DNA of 38,442 bases from the NCBI GenBank assembly GCA_046313435.1, contig JBKBYG010000013.1, forward strand, positions 1-38,442. Direction: 5' to 3'. This document shows positions 23,270-31,811 of the stretch, piece by piece. The notes under the pieces are model-generated. The model searched no databases and was not told the origin of the DNA. It saw nothing but the letters and a program-made list of their open reading frames with translations. Each line of letters begins with the position of its first letter. The first letter of the stretch is position 1. The translations under genes were made by a program, and so were the position numbers. The DNA comes from JBKBYG01 sp046313435. Its GTDB lineage: Bacteria; Pseudomonadota; Alphaproteobacteria; Rickettsiales; Arcanibacteraceae.

Positions 23270-24199
23270 TTAAATAGATTCACTTAACTTCTGTAAAATT
23301 GTATCTAGCTGTTCAAGAGTTTTAAAATATATTGCTATTTTACCTTCACCATCTTCATCTCTGATAGATACTTTCATGCCTAAGGATTTGCTTAAACTTT
23401 CCTCAATTAATGCTAAATCTCCATCAGGATTTTTAAATTCATTTGACTCATGAAAAGCCTCAAATTTTTCTACAGTTCCAAAATCTCTTACCTGAGGTTT
23501 AACATTTAAGTTTCCTGTTTTTTGAGTTCTTTCTTTTCCTTTTTTTAATAGTTTCTCTGTATCTCTTACGCTTAGATTATTATCTAAGATCTCTTTTGCA
23601 AGTGCTTCAGAATTTTCGCTTGTAATTAATGCTCGTGCGTGACCAACCGATAAGGCGCCTGTATTAACCATATCTTTTATGGAATCCGGCAATAACAGTA
23701 ATCTTAAATAATTTGCTATATGGCTTCTGCTTTTCCCAACAACTTTAGCTAAATGATCTTGAGTATAACCAAAATCTTCCATTAATCGGCAGTAGCCTTC
23801 TGCCTCTTCTATGGCAGTAAGGTCCTGCCTTTGTATATTTTCTACTATTGCAAGTTCCAGTGCTTCTTTATCCTTGATATCTTTTATAATAACAGGAATT
23901 TTTTTAAGACCCGCCATTTTACTTGCACGCCATCTTCTTTCACCGGCTATTATTTGGTATTTTCCATTCAAGCCTTTTCTAACAATTATAGGTGAAATCA
24001 CTCCACTTTTACTTATAGAGTCAGATAATTCTTGTAAAAATTGTTCATTAAATAATTTGCGGGGTTGGAATTTTCCTACCTCGATAGAATCGATGTCAAT
24101 AAAGTCTTTTGAGTCACTATTTTTATTACTTAAAATATCAATTTTATTTTCGCTTATTAAAGCAGATAAGCCTTTACCAAGTATTTTATTTTTATTCAT
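23270..24199 (-). CDS. parB: Chromosome partitioning protein ParB (CTPase, parS binding)
   Basis: A 309-residue ParB. The N-terminal LGKGLSALI motif contacts ParA. The CTP-binding region contains PRKLF, GERRWRASKMAG (box II) and ENIQRQDLTAIEEAEGY. The helix-turn-helix (about 150-190) includes TQDHLAKVVGKSRSHIANYL, and a C-terminal dimerisation domain (about 255-309) ends the protein. ParB binds parS, loads as a clamp and spreads to organise origin segregation. Perfect parS sites lie at 25572 and 27503. It is the last gene of the mnmG-rsmG-parA-parB operon, 11 bases after parA. Confidence 0.95.
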   Translation of the reverse strand: MNKNKILGKGLSALISENKIDILSNKNSDSKDFIDIDSIEVGKFQPRKLFNEQFLQELSDSISKSGVISPIIVRKGLNGKYQIIAGERRWRASKMAGLKKIPVIIKDIKDKEALELAIVENIQRQDLTAIEEAEGYCRLMEDFGYTQDHLAKVVGKSRSHIANYLRLLLLPDSIKDMVNTGALSVGHARALITSENSEALAKEILDNNLSVRDTEKLLKKGKERTQKTGNLNVKPQVRDFGTVEKFEAFHESNEFKNPDGDLALIEESLSKSLGMKVSIRDEDGEGKIAIYFKTLEQLDTILQKLSESI

Positions 24200-24210
24200 T
24201 ATTTAAACCT

Positions 24211-25005
24211 TTAAACTGCCTCAATTAATTCTTCTTGTTCTTCCTTAAAAAGTAATTCTTTTGCTAAATGTAAATATGCTATAGAGCCTGCGCATTTTAA
24301 ATCATATATCAGTGCAGGTTTTCCATGTGAAGGGGCTTCAGAAATCCTTACATTTCTAGGAATTACCGTTTTATAAACATTGTCCCCTAAGCATTCTCTA
24401 ACATCTTCTTCAATTAACTCAGTAAGTTTATTCCTTTTATCGTACATTGTAAGTACTATTCCCTCAATTTTAAGCTCAGGATTTAAATTGTTTTTAATTA
24501 ATTGTACTGTCTTGAGTAAATGACTTAAACCTTCTAATGCATAAAATTCGCATTGTAATGGTATTAAAATTGAATTTGCAGCTACTAATGCATTGATTGT
24601 TAAAATTCCTAATGATGGAGGGCAATCGATAATTATATAATCATATTCTTTTTCAAGTTTCTCAAGATTCTTTTTTAAAATGAACTCTTTGTTAACTATG
24701 TTAATTAATTCTATTTCTGCTGCTGATAAATCTACTGTAGAAGTTATAATATCTAATCCTGGAATTTCTGTATTTAATATTATCTCATTGATACTCATGT
24801 TATTTATCATTAAATAATATATATTTTTTTCGCGCTTTTCCTGATCAATTCCGAAGCCTGTGCTTGCATTGCCCTGAGGATCAAAATCAATAAGCAAAGT
24901 TTTTTTATATATTGCTGCAAGCGCTGTTGCTAAATTTGTGGCAGTAGTAGTTTTTCCTACACCACCTTTTTGATTAACTACAGCAATTATTTTTGGATTA
25001 TGCAT
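24211..25005 (-). CDS. parA: Chromosome partitioning ATPase ParA (Soj)
   Basis: A 264-residue deviant Walker ATPase. The P-loop is VVNQKGGVGKTTTATN with the signature Lys, followed by LLIDFDPQGNASTGFG and YIIIDCPPSLGILTINAL. ATP-bound ParA dimers coat the nucleoid and pull ParB-parS complexes. The ATG overlaps the rsmG stop by one base, so translation is probably coupled. Length and lack of an N-terminal HTH fit a chromosomal Soj-type ParA rather than a plasmid type Ia protein. Confidence 0.95.
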   Translation of the reverse strand: MHNPKIIAVVNQKGGVGKTTTATNLATALAAIYKKTLLIDFDPQGNASTGFGIDQEKREKNIYYLMINNMSINEIILNTEIPGLDIITSTVDLSAAEIELINIVNKEFILKKNLEKLEKEYDYIIIDCPPSLGILTINALVAANSILIPLQCEFYALEGLSHLLKTVQLIKNNLNPELKIEGIVLTMYDKRNKLTELIEEDVRECLGDNVYKTVIPRNVRISEAPSHGKPALIYDLKCAGSIAYLHLAKELLFKEEQEELIEAV

Positions 25006-25631
25006 TATTTTTCTCTTTTAAATAGATTTGTTATTTCAATTATCCATGAGTTTTTATTGGTTAAACTATTATGTAACTTATATTCAAATTCATAAAATTC
25101 TTTAGCATAAATTATTTCTTTTTCTAAATTCTCACCTTTTAGGAAGAGTAATTTGCTTTTCTTACTAATGTAGTTTTTAGAAAAATCTAATAATTTATGC
25201 AAAGGGGCTAATGCTCGTGAAGTTAGAATATCTGTACTCCAATCAACTTTTATATTTTCTATTCTTTCATTAATAATATGTATTTCTTTTGATGAAAGCT
25301 TTGCCGCTTCTTGTAAGAATATTGATTTTCTTTTATCACTTTCTATCAAATACATTTTTGAAATTCCACATAATGATATAACTAAACCAGGTAATCCCGC
25401 ACCACTTCCTAAGTCGGTAACTGTGATTTCTTTATTTGGTAAAAAACGTACCAGCTGAATTGAGTCAATTATATGTCTTTCCCAAATTTCGTTTGTGGTA
25501 TTTTGACTGATTAAATTAATCGCATTAGTCCATTTAGTTAATAAATCTACATATTGTATAAGGTTTTGAATTGTTTCACGTGAAACATCTTTAATTTCAT
25601 ATTTTTCAAGTAAATTTAAAATTTTTTCCAT
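25005..25631 (-). CDS. rsmG: 16S rRNA (guanine-N7) methyltransferase RsmG (GidB)
   Basis: A 208-residue Rossmann methyltransferase modifying G527 of 16S rRNA (E. coli numbering). Motif I is VTDLGSGAGLPGLVISL. The N-terminal KWTNAINLISQNT and ERHIIDSIQLV and the later TDILTSRALAPLHKLLDF are RsmG hallmarks. Codons for DVSRETI near residue 18 contain a perfect parS palindrome. It is three bases after mnmG and overlaps parA by one base. Loss of RsmG commonly gives low-level streptomycin resistance in other bacteria. Confidence 0.95.
   Translation of the reverse strand: MEKILNLLEKYEIKDVSRETIQNLIQYVDLLTKWTNAINLISQNTTNEIWERHIIDSIQLVRFLPNKEITVTDLGSGAGLPGLVISLCGISKMYLIESDKRKSIFLQEAAKLSSKEIHIINERIENIKVDWSTDILTSRALAPLHKLLDFSKNYISKKSKLLFLKGENLEKEIIYAKEFYEFEYKLHNSLTNKNSWIIEITNLFKREK
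25572..25587. promoter_or_regulatory. parS: parS site 1, inside rsmG
   Basis: TGTTTCACGTGAAACA, a perfect 16-bp palindrome identical to the widely conserved bacterial parS consensus. It lies within the rsmG coding sequence, where it encodes part of VSRET. It should be bound by the ParB encoded 1.4 kb downstream. Confidence 0.95.
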
Positions 25632-25634
25632 TAG

Positions 25635-27491
25635 CTAAGATTTTCTTAAATGAACGAGAATAGCGGTTAGTGAGGCTGGAGTAACACCCGAAATGCGACT
25701 TGCATTTCCCAACGTGATTGGTTTAAGTAGTTTAAGTTTTTCTTGAACTTCTAAAGATAAACTTTTAATTAAACTATAGTCAAAATTAGGATCCAACTCA
25801 ATATTCTCGTATTGTTTAAATAATCTAATATCTTGATTTTGTCTTTCAAGATAAGAATAGTATTTCGCTTCAATATTAAGAAGATTTTTTATATTAACCT
25901 CAATATTGTTGATTTCAGGCCATATATTACATAATGTTTCAAATTTTATTGTTGGAAATCTTAATAGTTCCCAAGCAGATCGTATTATCCCATCTTGAGT
26001 TATATTAATGCCAAAATCTTTAGCTTTACTAGGAGTAATTTTCAAGTTATGCAAAATATTTTTAGCTTCTTCAATATCTTGGATTTTCTGATTAAATAAA
26101 TTTTCTCTCTCTTTTGAAATACATCCAATCTTTATAGCTATTGGTGTTAACCTAAGATCAGCATTATCAGCTCTAAGGCTTAATCTAAATTCCGCTCGCG
26201 AGGTGAACATTCTATATGGTTCACTGGTGCCTAAATTTATCAGATCATCAATCATTACCCCTATATAAGCATCAGCTCTATCTAAGACAAGTAATTTTGA
26301 ATTTTTTGCAGAAAGGGCAGCGTTTATTCCAGCAATCATTCCTTGTCCGGCTGCTTCTTCATAACCAGTTGTGCCATTGATTTGACCAGCAAAGAATAAG
26401 CCTTTAATTTTTTTTGTCTCTAATGTAGAAAATAATTCACGAGGATCTACGAAATCATATTCAATAGCATAGCCCGGACGCAGCATTACTGCATTTTCTA
26501 AGCCAGGTATTGTTTTTAAAATAGCTAGCTGGATTTCCTCAGGGAGCGAGGTGGAAATTCCATTTGGGTAAATTGTATCATCATCCAAACCTTCGGGCTC
26601 AAGGAATATCTGATGATTTTGCTTTGAGGCAAATCTTACTATTTTATCTTCAATTGAAGGACAATATCTAGGACCTTTGCTACCAATTTGACCTGAGTAC
26701 ATTGGGGATGAATGTATATTTTCAAGAATTATTTTATGAGTTTCAGATGTTGTTTTAGTTATATAACATTCGATTTGTGGAACAGTAATTTTTTCATTTA
26801 AATACGAAAAAGGTACGGGCGGATTATCACCTGGTTGTTTTTCTAAGATCTCCCAGTTTATTGTCTTGCCATCTAACCTTGGAGGAGTACCTGTCTTTAA
26901 ACGACCTAAGTTAAATCCAATATTTTTAAGTGTTTTAGAAAGACCCAAAGAAGGTTTTTCATTAATTCTACCAGCAGGGATTTTCTTAGTACCAATATGA
27001 ATTAAGCCATTTAAAAATGTTCCGGTAGTTAAAACCACTGAACTAGCAAGTATTCTTTTTTTGGTTAAAGTGATTATGCCCTTAATAGAGCCTTCATCAA
27101 TAATTAGGTCTTCTACTTCTTCTTCAAGAATTGAAAGATTCTCATAAGAAAAAAGCAATTCTTGAATAGCAGCTTTATATAATTTTCTGTCAGCTTGTGC
27201 TCTAGGCCCCCATACTGCGGGACCTTTGCTTTCGTTTAAAATCTTAAAATGTATGCCCGCTTTATCAATTGCTTTTGCCATAATACCATCTAAGGCATCA
27301 ATCTCTCTTACAATTGTACCTTTAGCAACCCCACCAATAGCTGGATTACAAGACATTTCTCCCAAATTATCTTTATTCAACGTTATTAGAAGAGTATTTG
27401 AACCGGTTCTTGCAGCCGCAGCCGCAGCTTCACAACCGGCATGCCCGCCTCCAATAACTATCGCATCATAATTAAATATATTATTGCTCAT
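25635..27491 (-). CDS. mnmG: tRNA uridine 5-carboxymethylaminomethyl modification enzyme MnmG (GidA)
   Basis: A 618-residue FAD enzyme that with MnmE modifies U34 of several tRNAs. The FAD-binding motif VIGGGHAGCEAAAAAARTG is at residues 12-30. SCNPAIGGVAKGTIVREIDA and the long LRPGYAIEYDFVDPREL, GLFFAGQINGTTGYEEAAGQ segments are diagnostic. The C-terminal helical domain ends RISGVTPASLTAILVHL, which contacts MnmE. mnmE is not in the window. Length is normal. It leads rsmG-parA-parB, the classic arrangement near many bacterial origins, and has a parS site 12 bases before its start. Confidence 0.96.
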   Translation of the reverse strand: MSNNIFNYDAIVIGGGHAGCEAAAAAARTGSNTLLITLNKDNLGEMSCNPAIGGVAKGTIVREIDALDGIMAKAIDKAGIHFKILNESKGPAVWGPRAQADRKLYKAAIQELLFSYENLSILEEEVEDLIIDEGSIKGIITLTKKRILASSVVLTTGTFLNGLIHIGTKKIPAGRINEKPSLGLSKTLKNIGFNLGRLKTGTPPRLDGKTINWEILEKQPGDNPPVPFSYLNEKITVPQIECYITKTTSETHKIILENIHSSPMYSGQIGSKGPRYCPSIEDKIVRFASKQNHQIFLEPEGLDDDTIYPNGISTSLPEEIQLAILKTIPGLENAVMLRPGYAIEYDFVDPRELFSTLETKKIKGLFFAGQINGTTGYEEAAGQGMIAGINAALSAKNSKLLVLDRADAYIGVMIDDLINLGTSEPYRMFTSRAEFRLSLRADNADLRLTPIAIKIGCISKERENLFNQKIQDIEEAKNILHNLKITPSKAKDFGINITQDGIIRSAWELLRFPTIKFETLCNIWPEINNIEVNIKNLLNIEAKYYSYLERQNQDIRLFKQYENIELDPNFDYSLIKSLSLEVQEKLKLLKPITLGNASRISGVTPASLTAILVHLRKS

Positions 27492-27502
27492 ATTCCCAAA
27501 AT

Positions 27503-27518
27503 TGTTTCACGTGAAACA
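27503..27518. promoter_or_regulatory. parS: parS site 2, upstream of mnmG
   Basis: A second perfect TGTTTCACGTGAAACA, 12 bases upstream of the mnmG ATG and 1.9 kb from the first. Because it occupies the mnmG leader, ParB bound here could affect transcription or translation of the operon that encodes it; this is inference. Confidence 0.95.
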
Positions 27519-27572
27519 TAATAAATTATTAAAACTGAAATTTAAAATATTTTAACTTATAAGTCTAGTAAA

Positions 27573-28709
27573 TTATAGGAGAGAATTATATAAAGCAATT
27601 GTTTTACTCGTCATTTGATCAAGAGAAAAATTTTCACAAATATGTTCACGGGCTGCTCGAGTATAAATTTCTTGTTGTGGAAAAGGAATATTTAATAAAT
27701 TTTCTATAGTTGAAGCAAGCATTGAAAAATCATTAGGAGTAACTAACCATCCAGTTTTATTATTAATGATTGTTTCTTTTGCACCCCCAATATTAGTAGC
27801 AATAGTTAAACAACCCATGGCCTGAGCTTCAACTGCAACTCTTCCAAATGCTTCTCCTTCGAGCGAGGTAGAAACAACTATATTAGAAATAGCATATAAA
27901 TTAGGTATGTCAGTAATATTTTCAACAATCTTAACATTGCTACTAAGATTCTTACCATCAATAAATTTTTGGAGTTCAATACGATATGCTTTGTGGCCTT
28001 TGTCGTCTCCGACAATTAAACAAAAAAAACTATTTTCAGGAAGAAGCTTTAAAGCATTAAGTAGAAATAATTGACCTTTCCATCTTGTTAAACGACCAGG
28101 TAATGAAATAATTGGTAGATCATAATCAAGTTGTAAAAGTTTTTTTAAAGAATTAGTAGCAGATAGGTCAATATTATTTTTATTAAAATATTCAAGGTCA
28201 ACACCTCGATGGATCAATTCAATTTTTTCTTCAGGAATATTGTAATTATCAAGAATATGATTTTTTACATAATTTGAAACAGCAATAACTTTCTCACCCT
28301 TAGTCATAATTGAATTATAAAATTTTTTAAAAATATTGTTAAATTTATAAATTCCATGAAAACTTGTAACAAATTTAATACCAGTAATTTTTGCAGCAAG
28401 AAAAGCACTCCAAGCAGGAGCTCTCGATCTAGCATGGATTATGTTTATATTATGTTCTTCAATTAGCTTTGCTAAGTAAAAAGAATTTAAGAGTATTTTA
28501 AAAGGATTTTTAGAATTCAAAGATAATGTAAAATGCTTCACCCTAAGTTTATCAAGGTTACTTACAAGCTTTCCTCCAGCTGAAGCAACGAAAGAGGTAT
28601 AATTATTATTAGATAAAGCCTTCGCAATATCAATAGTACCTCTTTCAACACCGCCAGAAATTAATGATGGTAGTACTTGCAAAACAATAGGTTTATTTTT
28701 ATTATTCAT
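27573..28709 (-). CDS. Family 4 glycosyltransferase
   Basis: A 378-residue GT-B fold glycosyltransferase. The N-terminal acceptor domain begins VLQVLPSLISGGVERGTIDI, a standard GT4 opening. The donor-binding half has LPGRLTRWKGQLFLLNAL and the EX7E motif in GEAFGRVAVEAQAMG, followed by IATNIGGAKETI. It transfers a sugar from a nucleotide donor onto a growing glycan, probably lipopolysaccharide or another surface polysaccharide. The acceptor cannot be read. It lies 81 bases before mnmG on the same strand and may share its transcript. The start is only 26 bases from the divergent hydrolase gene, and no strong ribosome binding site is visible. Confidence 0.9.
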   Translation of the reverse strand: MNNKNKPIVLQVLPSLISGGVERGTIDIAKALSNNNYTSFVASAGGKLVSNLDKLRVKHFTLSLNSKNPFKILLNSFYLAKLIEEHNINIIHARSRAPAWSAFLAAKITGIKFVTSFHGIYKFNNIFKKFYNSIMTKGEKVIAVSNYVKNHILDNYNIPEEKIELIHRGVDLEYFNKNNIDLSATNSLKKLLQLDYDLPIISLPGRLTRWKGQLFLLNALKLLPENSFFCLIVGDDKGHKAYRIELQKFIDGKNLSSNVKIVENITDIPNLYAISNIVVSTSLEGEAFGRVAVEAQAMGCLTIATNIGGAKETIINNKTGWLVTPNDFSMLASTIENLLNIPFPQQEIYTRAAREHICENFSLDQMTSKTIALYNSLL

Positions 28710-28735
28710 AAGATAACAATAAATTGGAATTGCTA

Positions 28736-29497
28736 ATGAAAACAGATTTACAAAAATTAAATTATAATAATGAGTATATTGCTTATATTAAGCAAAATAG
28801 CAAGCTTAATAAGCATAATATATGTATAATATTTTTTTCAGGATTCATGTCAGATTTAAATTCATCCAAAGCACAATTTATAAGTGAATATTGTAAGGAA
28901 AATGATATTGAATATATTAGATTTGATTATTTTGGCCATGGTAATTCATCTGGAGATTTTGAAGAGGGAACAATTGGAAAATGGCTGGACAATGCTTTAC
29001 ACATTATTGATAATATTACAGATAAAAAAATTATCATAGCCGGATCAAGTATGGGTGCGTGGATTATGATTCTTGCTGCCTTAGAGCGGAAAGATCGTAT
29101 TAAGGCGCTACTTGGAATTTCAAGTGCAGCAGATTTTACCGAAAATTTGGTTTGGGATTATTTTAATGAAACACAAAAAGCTGAAATAATTAAGAATAAA
29201 AAGATTTTGCTACCATCTGATTATTGTGAGCATAATTACCTTATAACTTTACAGTTAATTGAAGAAGGAAGAAATCATTTGATACTTGATAAGGAAATTG
29301 ATTTAGATCTGCCAACAATGCTTATTCATAGTTTAGACGATAATGAAGTTCCTTATGAAACATCGATGAAACTTGCTAAACAAATGAAAAATAAAGATTT
29401 GAAGCTAGTATTAGTTAAAGGCGAAAAACATAATATGAATAGTGCAAAAGCCTATAAGATTATAGAAGAAAGTTTAAATGAGTTAATCAATATATAA
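28736..29497 (+). CDS. Alpha/beta hydrolase (ABHD10/serine esterase-like)
   Basis: A 253-residue alpha/beta hydrolase. The oxyanion region is FFSGFMSDLNSSKAQ. RFDYFGHGNSSGDFEEGTIG follows strand 4. The nucleophile elbow is GSSMGAWIM, the acid is in HSLDDNEVPYE, and the catalytic His is in KGEKHNMN. The pattern is shared by alphaproteobacterial hydrolases and mitochondrial ABHD10, a thioesterase/esterase; the substrate here is unknown. The frame is open from a TTG at 28724, but ATG 28736 has GGA seven bases upstream and is preferred. It is divergent from the glycosyltransferase gene and is followed by a TPR gene 25 bases downstream. Confidence 0.87.
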   Translation: MKTDLQKLNYNNEYIAYIKQNSKLNKHNICIIFFSGFMSDLNSSKAQFISEYCKENDIEYIRFDYFGHGNSSGDFEEGTIGKWLDNALHIIDNITDKKIIIAGSSMGAWIMILAALERKDRIKALLGISSAADFTENLVWDYFNETQKAEIIKNKKILLPSDYCEHNYLITLQLIEEGRNHLILDKEIDLDLPTMLIHSLDDNEVPYETSMKLAKQMKNKDLKLVLVKGEKHNMNSAKAYKIIEESLNELINI

Positions 29498-29522
29498 AAT
29501 AATTAAAGAAGGAGAATAGTTA

Positions 29523-30383
29523 ATGATAACAATAGCAGAATTTTTTCAAAAATTTGAATATCTAAAGCAAAAAGAAAAATGGCAAGAAACAATTGAATTA
29601 GGAAATGAAGCACTTAAAGCAGGGCCTATAGGTATAGATAGTGTAAAAATAGAGTTAATACTTGCAAGTTGTTATTTTTATCTAGGAAATATAAATGAAA
29701 CCTTAAATTTAGCTAAACAAATTTTAGAAACTATAAATAATCTTTTTGAAGATCAACATGATTTAAAAGCAAGAGCGTTATATTTGAGTTCGGCAGCATA
29801 CAGAATGTTGGCTCAGAAAGCAGAAAGCGAGGAAGGGAAAAAAATATATACTGTTAATTCAGATAATAATATTAATAAGGCTTTAGAGTTAACAAAAAAT
29901 GTAAAATTAGAAAATTTTATTATTGCAAAAATATATTTTAATGCAGGGGCATTAGAACAAGATGTTAAAAATAATTTAGCACAATCCATGGAGTATTATT
30001 CAAAAGCAATGGATATTTTTGGTAGTGAAAAAGAATGGGTGGACGATTATAATAGAGCAGCAATAAGATATATACGTTGTAAATTAGAAAATGGTAATTT
30101 GCGTACTGCTTTAATTGAAGCAAAAAAGCTTTCAAATAATATTGATATTAACAGTAAAACTGGAGTGCATCTATTATATTTAATTGGTAAAATATATCTC
30201 AAAAAAGAAGATTATGTACGAAGCTACCAATGTACAAAACAAGCAATAGATATTGCAAACAATAAGAATATGAATGCGGATTTAGCAAAGATAAAAGAAT
30301 TGGAAAAAGAAATTTTAGAGAAAGCTCCAGAAGTTATTAATTACCAATATTTAAATAACGCAGTTAGAGCATTGGAAATATAA
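29523..30383 (+). CDS. Tetratricopeptide-like repeat protein
   Basis: A 286-residue, all-helical protein with TPR-like units: WQETIELGNEALKAG (about 20-34), ELILASCYFYLGNINETLNL (44-63), AQSMEYYSKAMDIFG (about 157-171) and LLYLIGKIYLKKEDYVRSYQ (about 218-237). There is no signal peptide or membrane helix. TPR proteins are scaffolds for protein-protein contact; the partner is unknown. AAGGAG precedes the ATG, and a strong terminator follows 64 bases after the stop. It probably forms a two-gene operon with the hydrolase. Confidence 0.8.
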   Translation: MITIAEFFQKFEYLKQKEKWQETIELGNEALKAGPIGIDSVKIELILASCYFYLGNINETLNLAKQILETINNLFEDQHDLKARALYLSSAAYRMLAQKAESEEGKKIYTVNSDNNINKALELTKNVKLENFIIAKIYFNAGALEQDVKNNLAQSMEYYSKAMDIFGSEKEWVDDYNRAAIRYIRCKLENGNLRTALIEAKKLSNNIDINSKTGVHLLYLIGKIYLKKEDYVRSYQCTKQAIDIANNKNMNADLAKIKELEKEILEKAPEVINYQYLNNAVRALEI

Positions 30384-30446
30384 ACAAGGTCATAAACTTA
30401 TGTGTGAATGAGCAACAAGTAGTAATCGAAAAACTTAGAGGATAAA

Positions 30447-30480
30447 TATAAAAGGTGAAGAAAGATCTTCACCTTTTATA
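30447..30480. terminator. Bidirectional intrinsic terminator
   Basis: A perfect 15-bp stem: 30447-30461 pairs with 30466-30480 around a 4-base AAGA loop. The core is AAAAGGTGAAGA/TCTTCACCTTTT, with T-runs at the 3' side on both strands. It lies between the convergent TPR gene and the four-gene family and should stop transcription from both sides. Confidence 0.85.
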
Positions 30481-30498
30481 ATGGAAAATCAAAAGAAA

Positions 30499-31176
30499 TT
30501 AGAAACCAGCGTCAACAGTAACAGTATGAGCACCAGTAGTTGCTAATTCTTCTATTGCTTCATTATAAGCACTAACTTCTAAAGCATGATTATATACTGA
30601 ATCAGCTCCAACTACAGTAGCTGGAAAAGTAGCATATGCAACATCATTCCAAGCAGTAGGCATGTGGTGGAATTCAATATTTGATTTAATTTCTTGAGTA
30701 ACAACTTTAAAATTATCAACTGTAGTTAGAATTTCAGACATTTTGTCTTCAGCAATGTCTTTAATTGCTGATAAAGCATCCTTAAGTGTGTTACTATTTG
30801 CAACAACATGTTCAGAATGAACAGGAGCTGCATCTTTAGAAGGGAAATAAGATTTAATTGATGCTTTAATACCCTTAAAATCCATAGTAGTTGTAGAAAT
30901 AGCAGTTGCAGTAGCCCATGCAGCTGTTTTTACAGCATCTAAAGCAAGAGTTGAGTATGAAGCTCCAGCTTTATAGTCATTAACTGTATCTAAAGCAGAA
31001 TTAATAGTTTTATAACCTAAAACTGCAGTTCCAAAAAATGGAATATAATAGCTTGCTGCTGTTAATACTGCAGGAACTGCGATAGCTTTTACTGCTGCGT
31101 AATCTCTTTCAGCTACTAAGTGATTTAATGATTCGTTTTTAACATAAAGTGTATTATTTACATATGCAATTGACAT
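30499..31176 (-). CDS. Hypothetical protein, member 1 of a four-gene paralogous family (long form)
   Basis: A 225-residue protein that I do not recognise. It opens MSIAYVNNTLYVKNESLNHL. Next comes a hydrophobic segment around SYYIPFFGTAVLGY (about 43-56), then SALDTVNDYKAG and a second hydrophobic stretch, ALDAVKTAAWATATAIS. Its close relatives share the opening, the D-x-V-x-D/I-F/Y step and the C-terminal YNEAIEELATTG. This member has an extra segment of roughly 60-80 residues, polar and helical, between about 100 and 185. There is no cleavable signal peptide. AAGGAG sits before the ATG. Its Ala-rich composition and slightly less AT-rich codons suggest good expression. A membrane-associated, possibly host-facing role is guesswork. 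Confidence 0.72.
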   Translation of the reverse strand: MSIAYVNNTLYVKNESLNHLVAERDYAAVKAIAVPAVLTAASYYIPFFGTAVLGYKTINSALDTVNDYKAGASYSTLALDAVKTAAWATATAISTTTMDFKGIKASIKSYFPSKDAAPVHSEHVVANSNTLKDALSAIKDIAEDKMSEILTTVDNFKVVTQEIKSNIEFHHMPTAWNDVAYATFPATVVGADSVYNHALEVSAYNEAIEELATTGAHTVTVDAGF

Positions 31177-31211
31177 GGATTTTCTCCTTAATAATATTAA
31201 TAAATACTAAT

Positions 31212-31243
31212 ATAATAAATATTCTTATTATTTTATTTGTCAA
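31212..31243 (-). promoter_or_regulatory. Candidate promoter of family member 1
   Basis: A perfect TTGACA on the minus strand (31243-31238), 61 bases before the ATG. Candidate -10 sequences are TTTATT (18-base spacer) and TATTAT (20-base spacer), neither ideal. Confidence 0.35.
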
Positions 31244-31311
31244 TAGTTACAATGAATAATATCTCATATGTAGTAATTAAATTGTATATTGATACCTAAA
31301 TACAATATTAA

Positions 31312-31767
31312 TTAATATTCTATCGTGAAAGAATTCGTATCACCATTAACAATTATATGTTCAATAGCATTGTTATATGCATTCATTTGAGTTTGAGCAG
31401 TATTTTCTGTCGTAAAAGCATACTCTAAAGTTGCTAAAGCAGGAGTTATTAACGAAAGTTGAGGGTTCAAATTAATTAAGCAGTATGTCGATAATGAAAA
31501 TAGACTTGTATGAAACAAGAATTTGGTTGCTTCAAAAAATACATTTGATGAAGATTCAGCTTTAAAAATTCTTGATACATCATTTAATGCATTATACCCT
31601 TCTATAACTGTACCACCTAAAGGAAAATATGTTACTGCACCGACAGCAGGTGCAATAAAAAACTTACCAAATAATGCTTGCTTTCCAATTTGATCCCTGT
31701 GCCATTTGAGGCTCTCTACAGTTTCATTATATATATGTAGTTTATTATTAAATGAAGTAATTGTCAT
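31312..31767 (-). CDS. Hypothetical protein, member 2 of the four-gene paralogous family
   Basis: A 151-residue protein. It starts MTITSFNNKLHIYNETVESL, clearly the same opening as members 1 and 4. A hydrophobic stretch follows (FFIAPAVGAVTYFPLGGTVI, about 37-56), then GYNALNDVSRIFKAESSS, a second hydrophobic region (FLFHTSLFSLSTYCLINL), and the C-terminal AYNNAIEHIIVNGDT shared with member 4 (YNEAIEHI). Two membrane hairpins are plausible. No own TTGACA promoter is evident; it begins 44 bases after member 3 and is probably cotranscribed with it. Function unknown. Confidence 0.7.
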   Translation of the reverse strand: MTITSFNNKLHIYNETVESLKWHRDQIGKQALFGKFFIAPAVGAVTYFPLGGTVIEGYNALNDVSRIFKAESSSNVFFEATKFLFHTSLFSLSTYCLINLNPQLSLITPALATLEYAFTTENTAQTQMNAYNNAIEHIIVNGDTNSFTIEY

Positions 31768-31811
31768 GAAAATATATTATTTATAAAGGTTAAAAAGTAT
31801 TAAACTAGAAT

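Noticed and set aside
28724..28735. TTG start for the alpha/beta hydrolase
   Set aside because: The ATG four codons later has a properly spaced GGA and needs no rare start.
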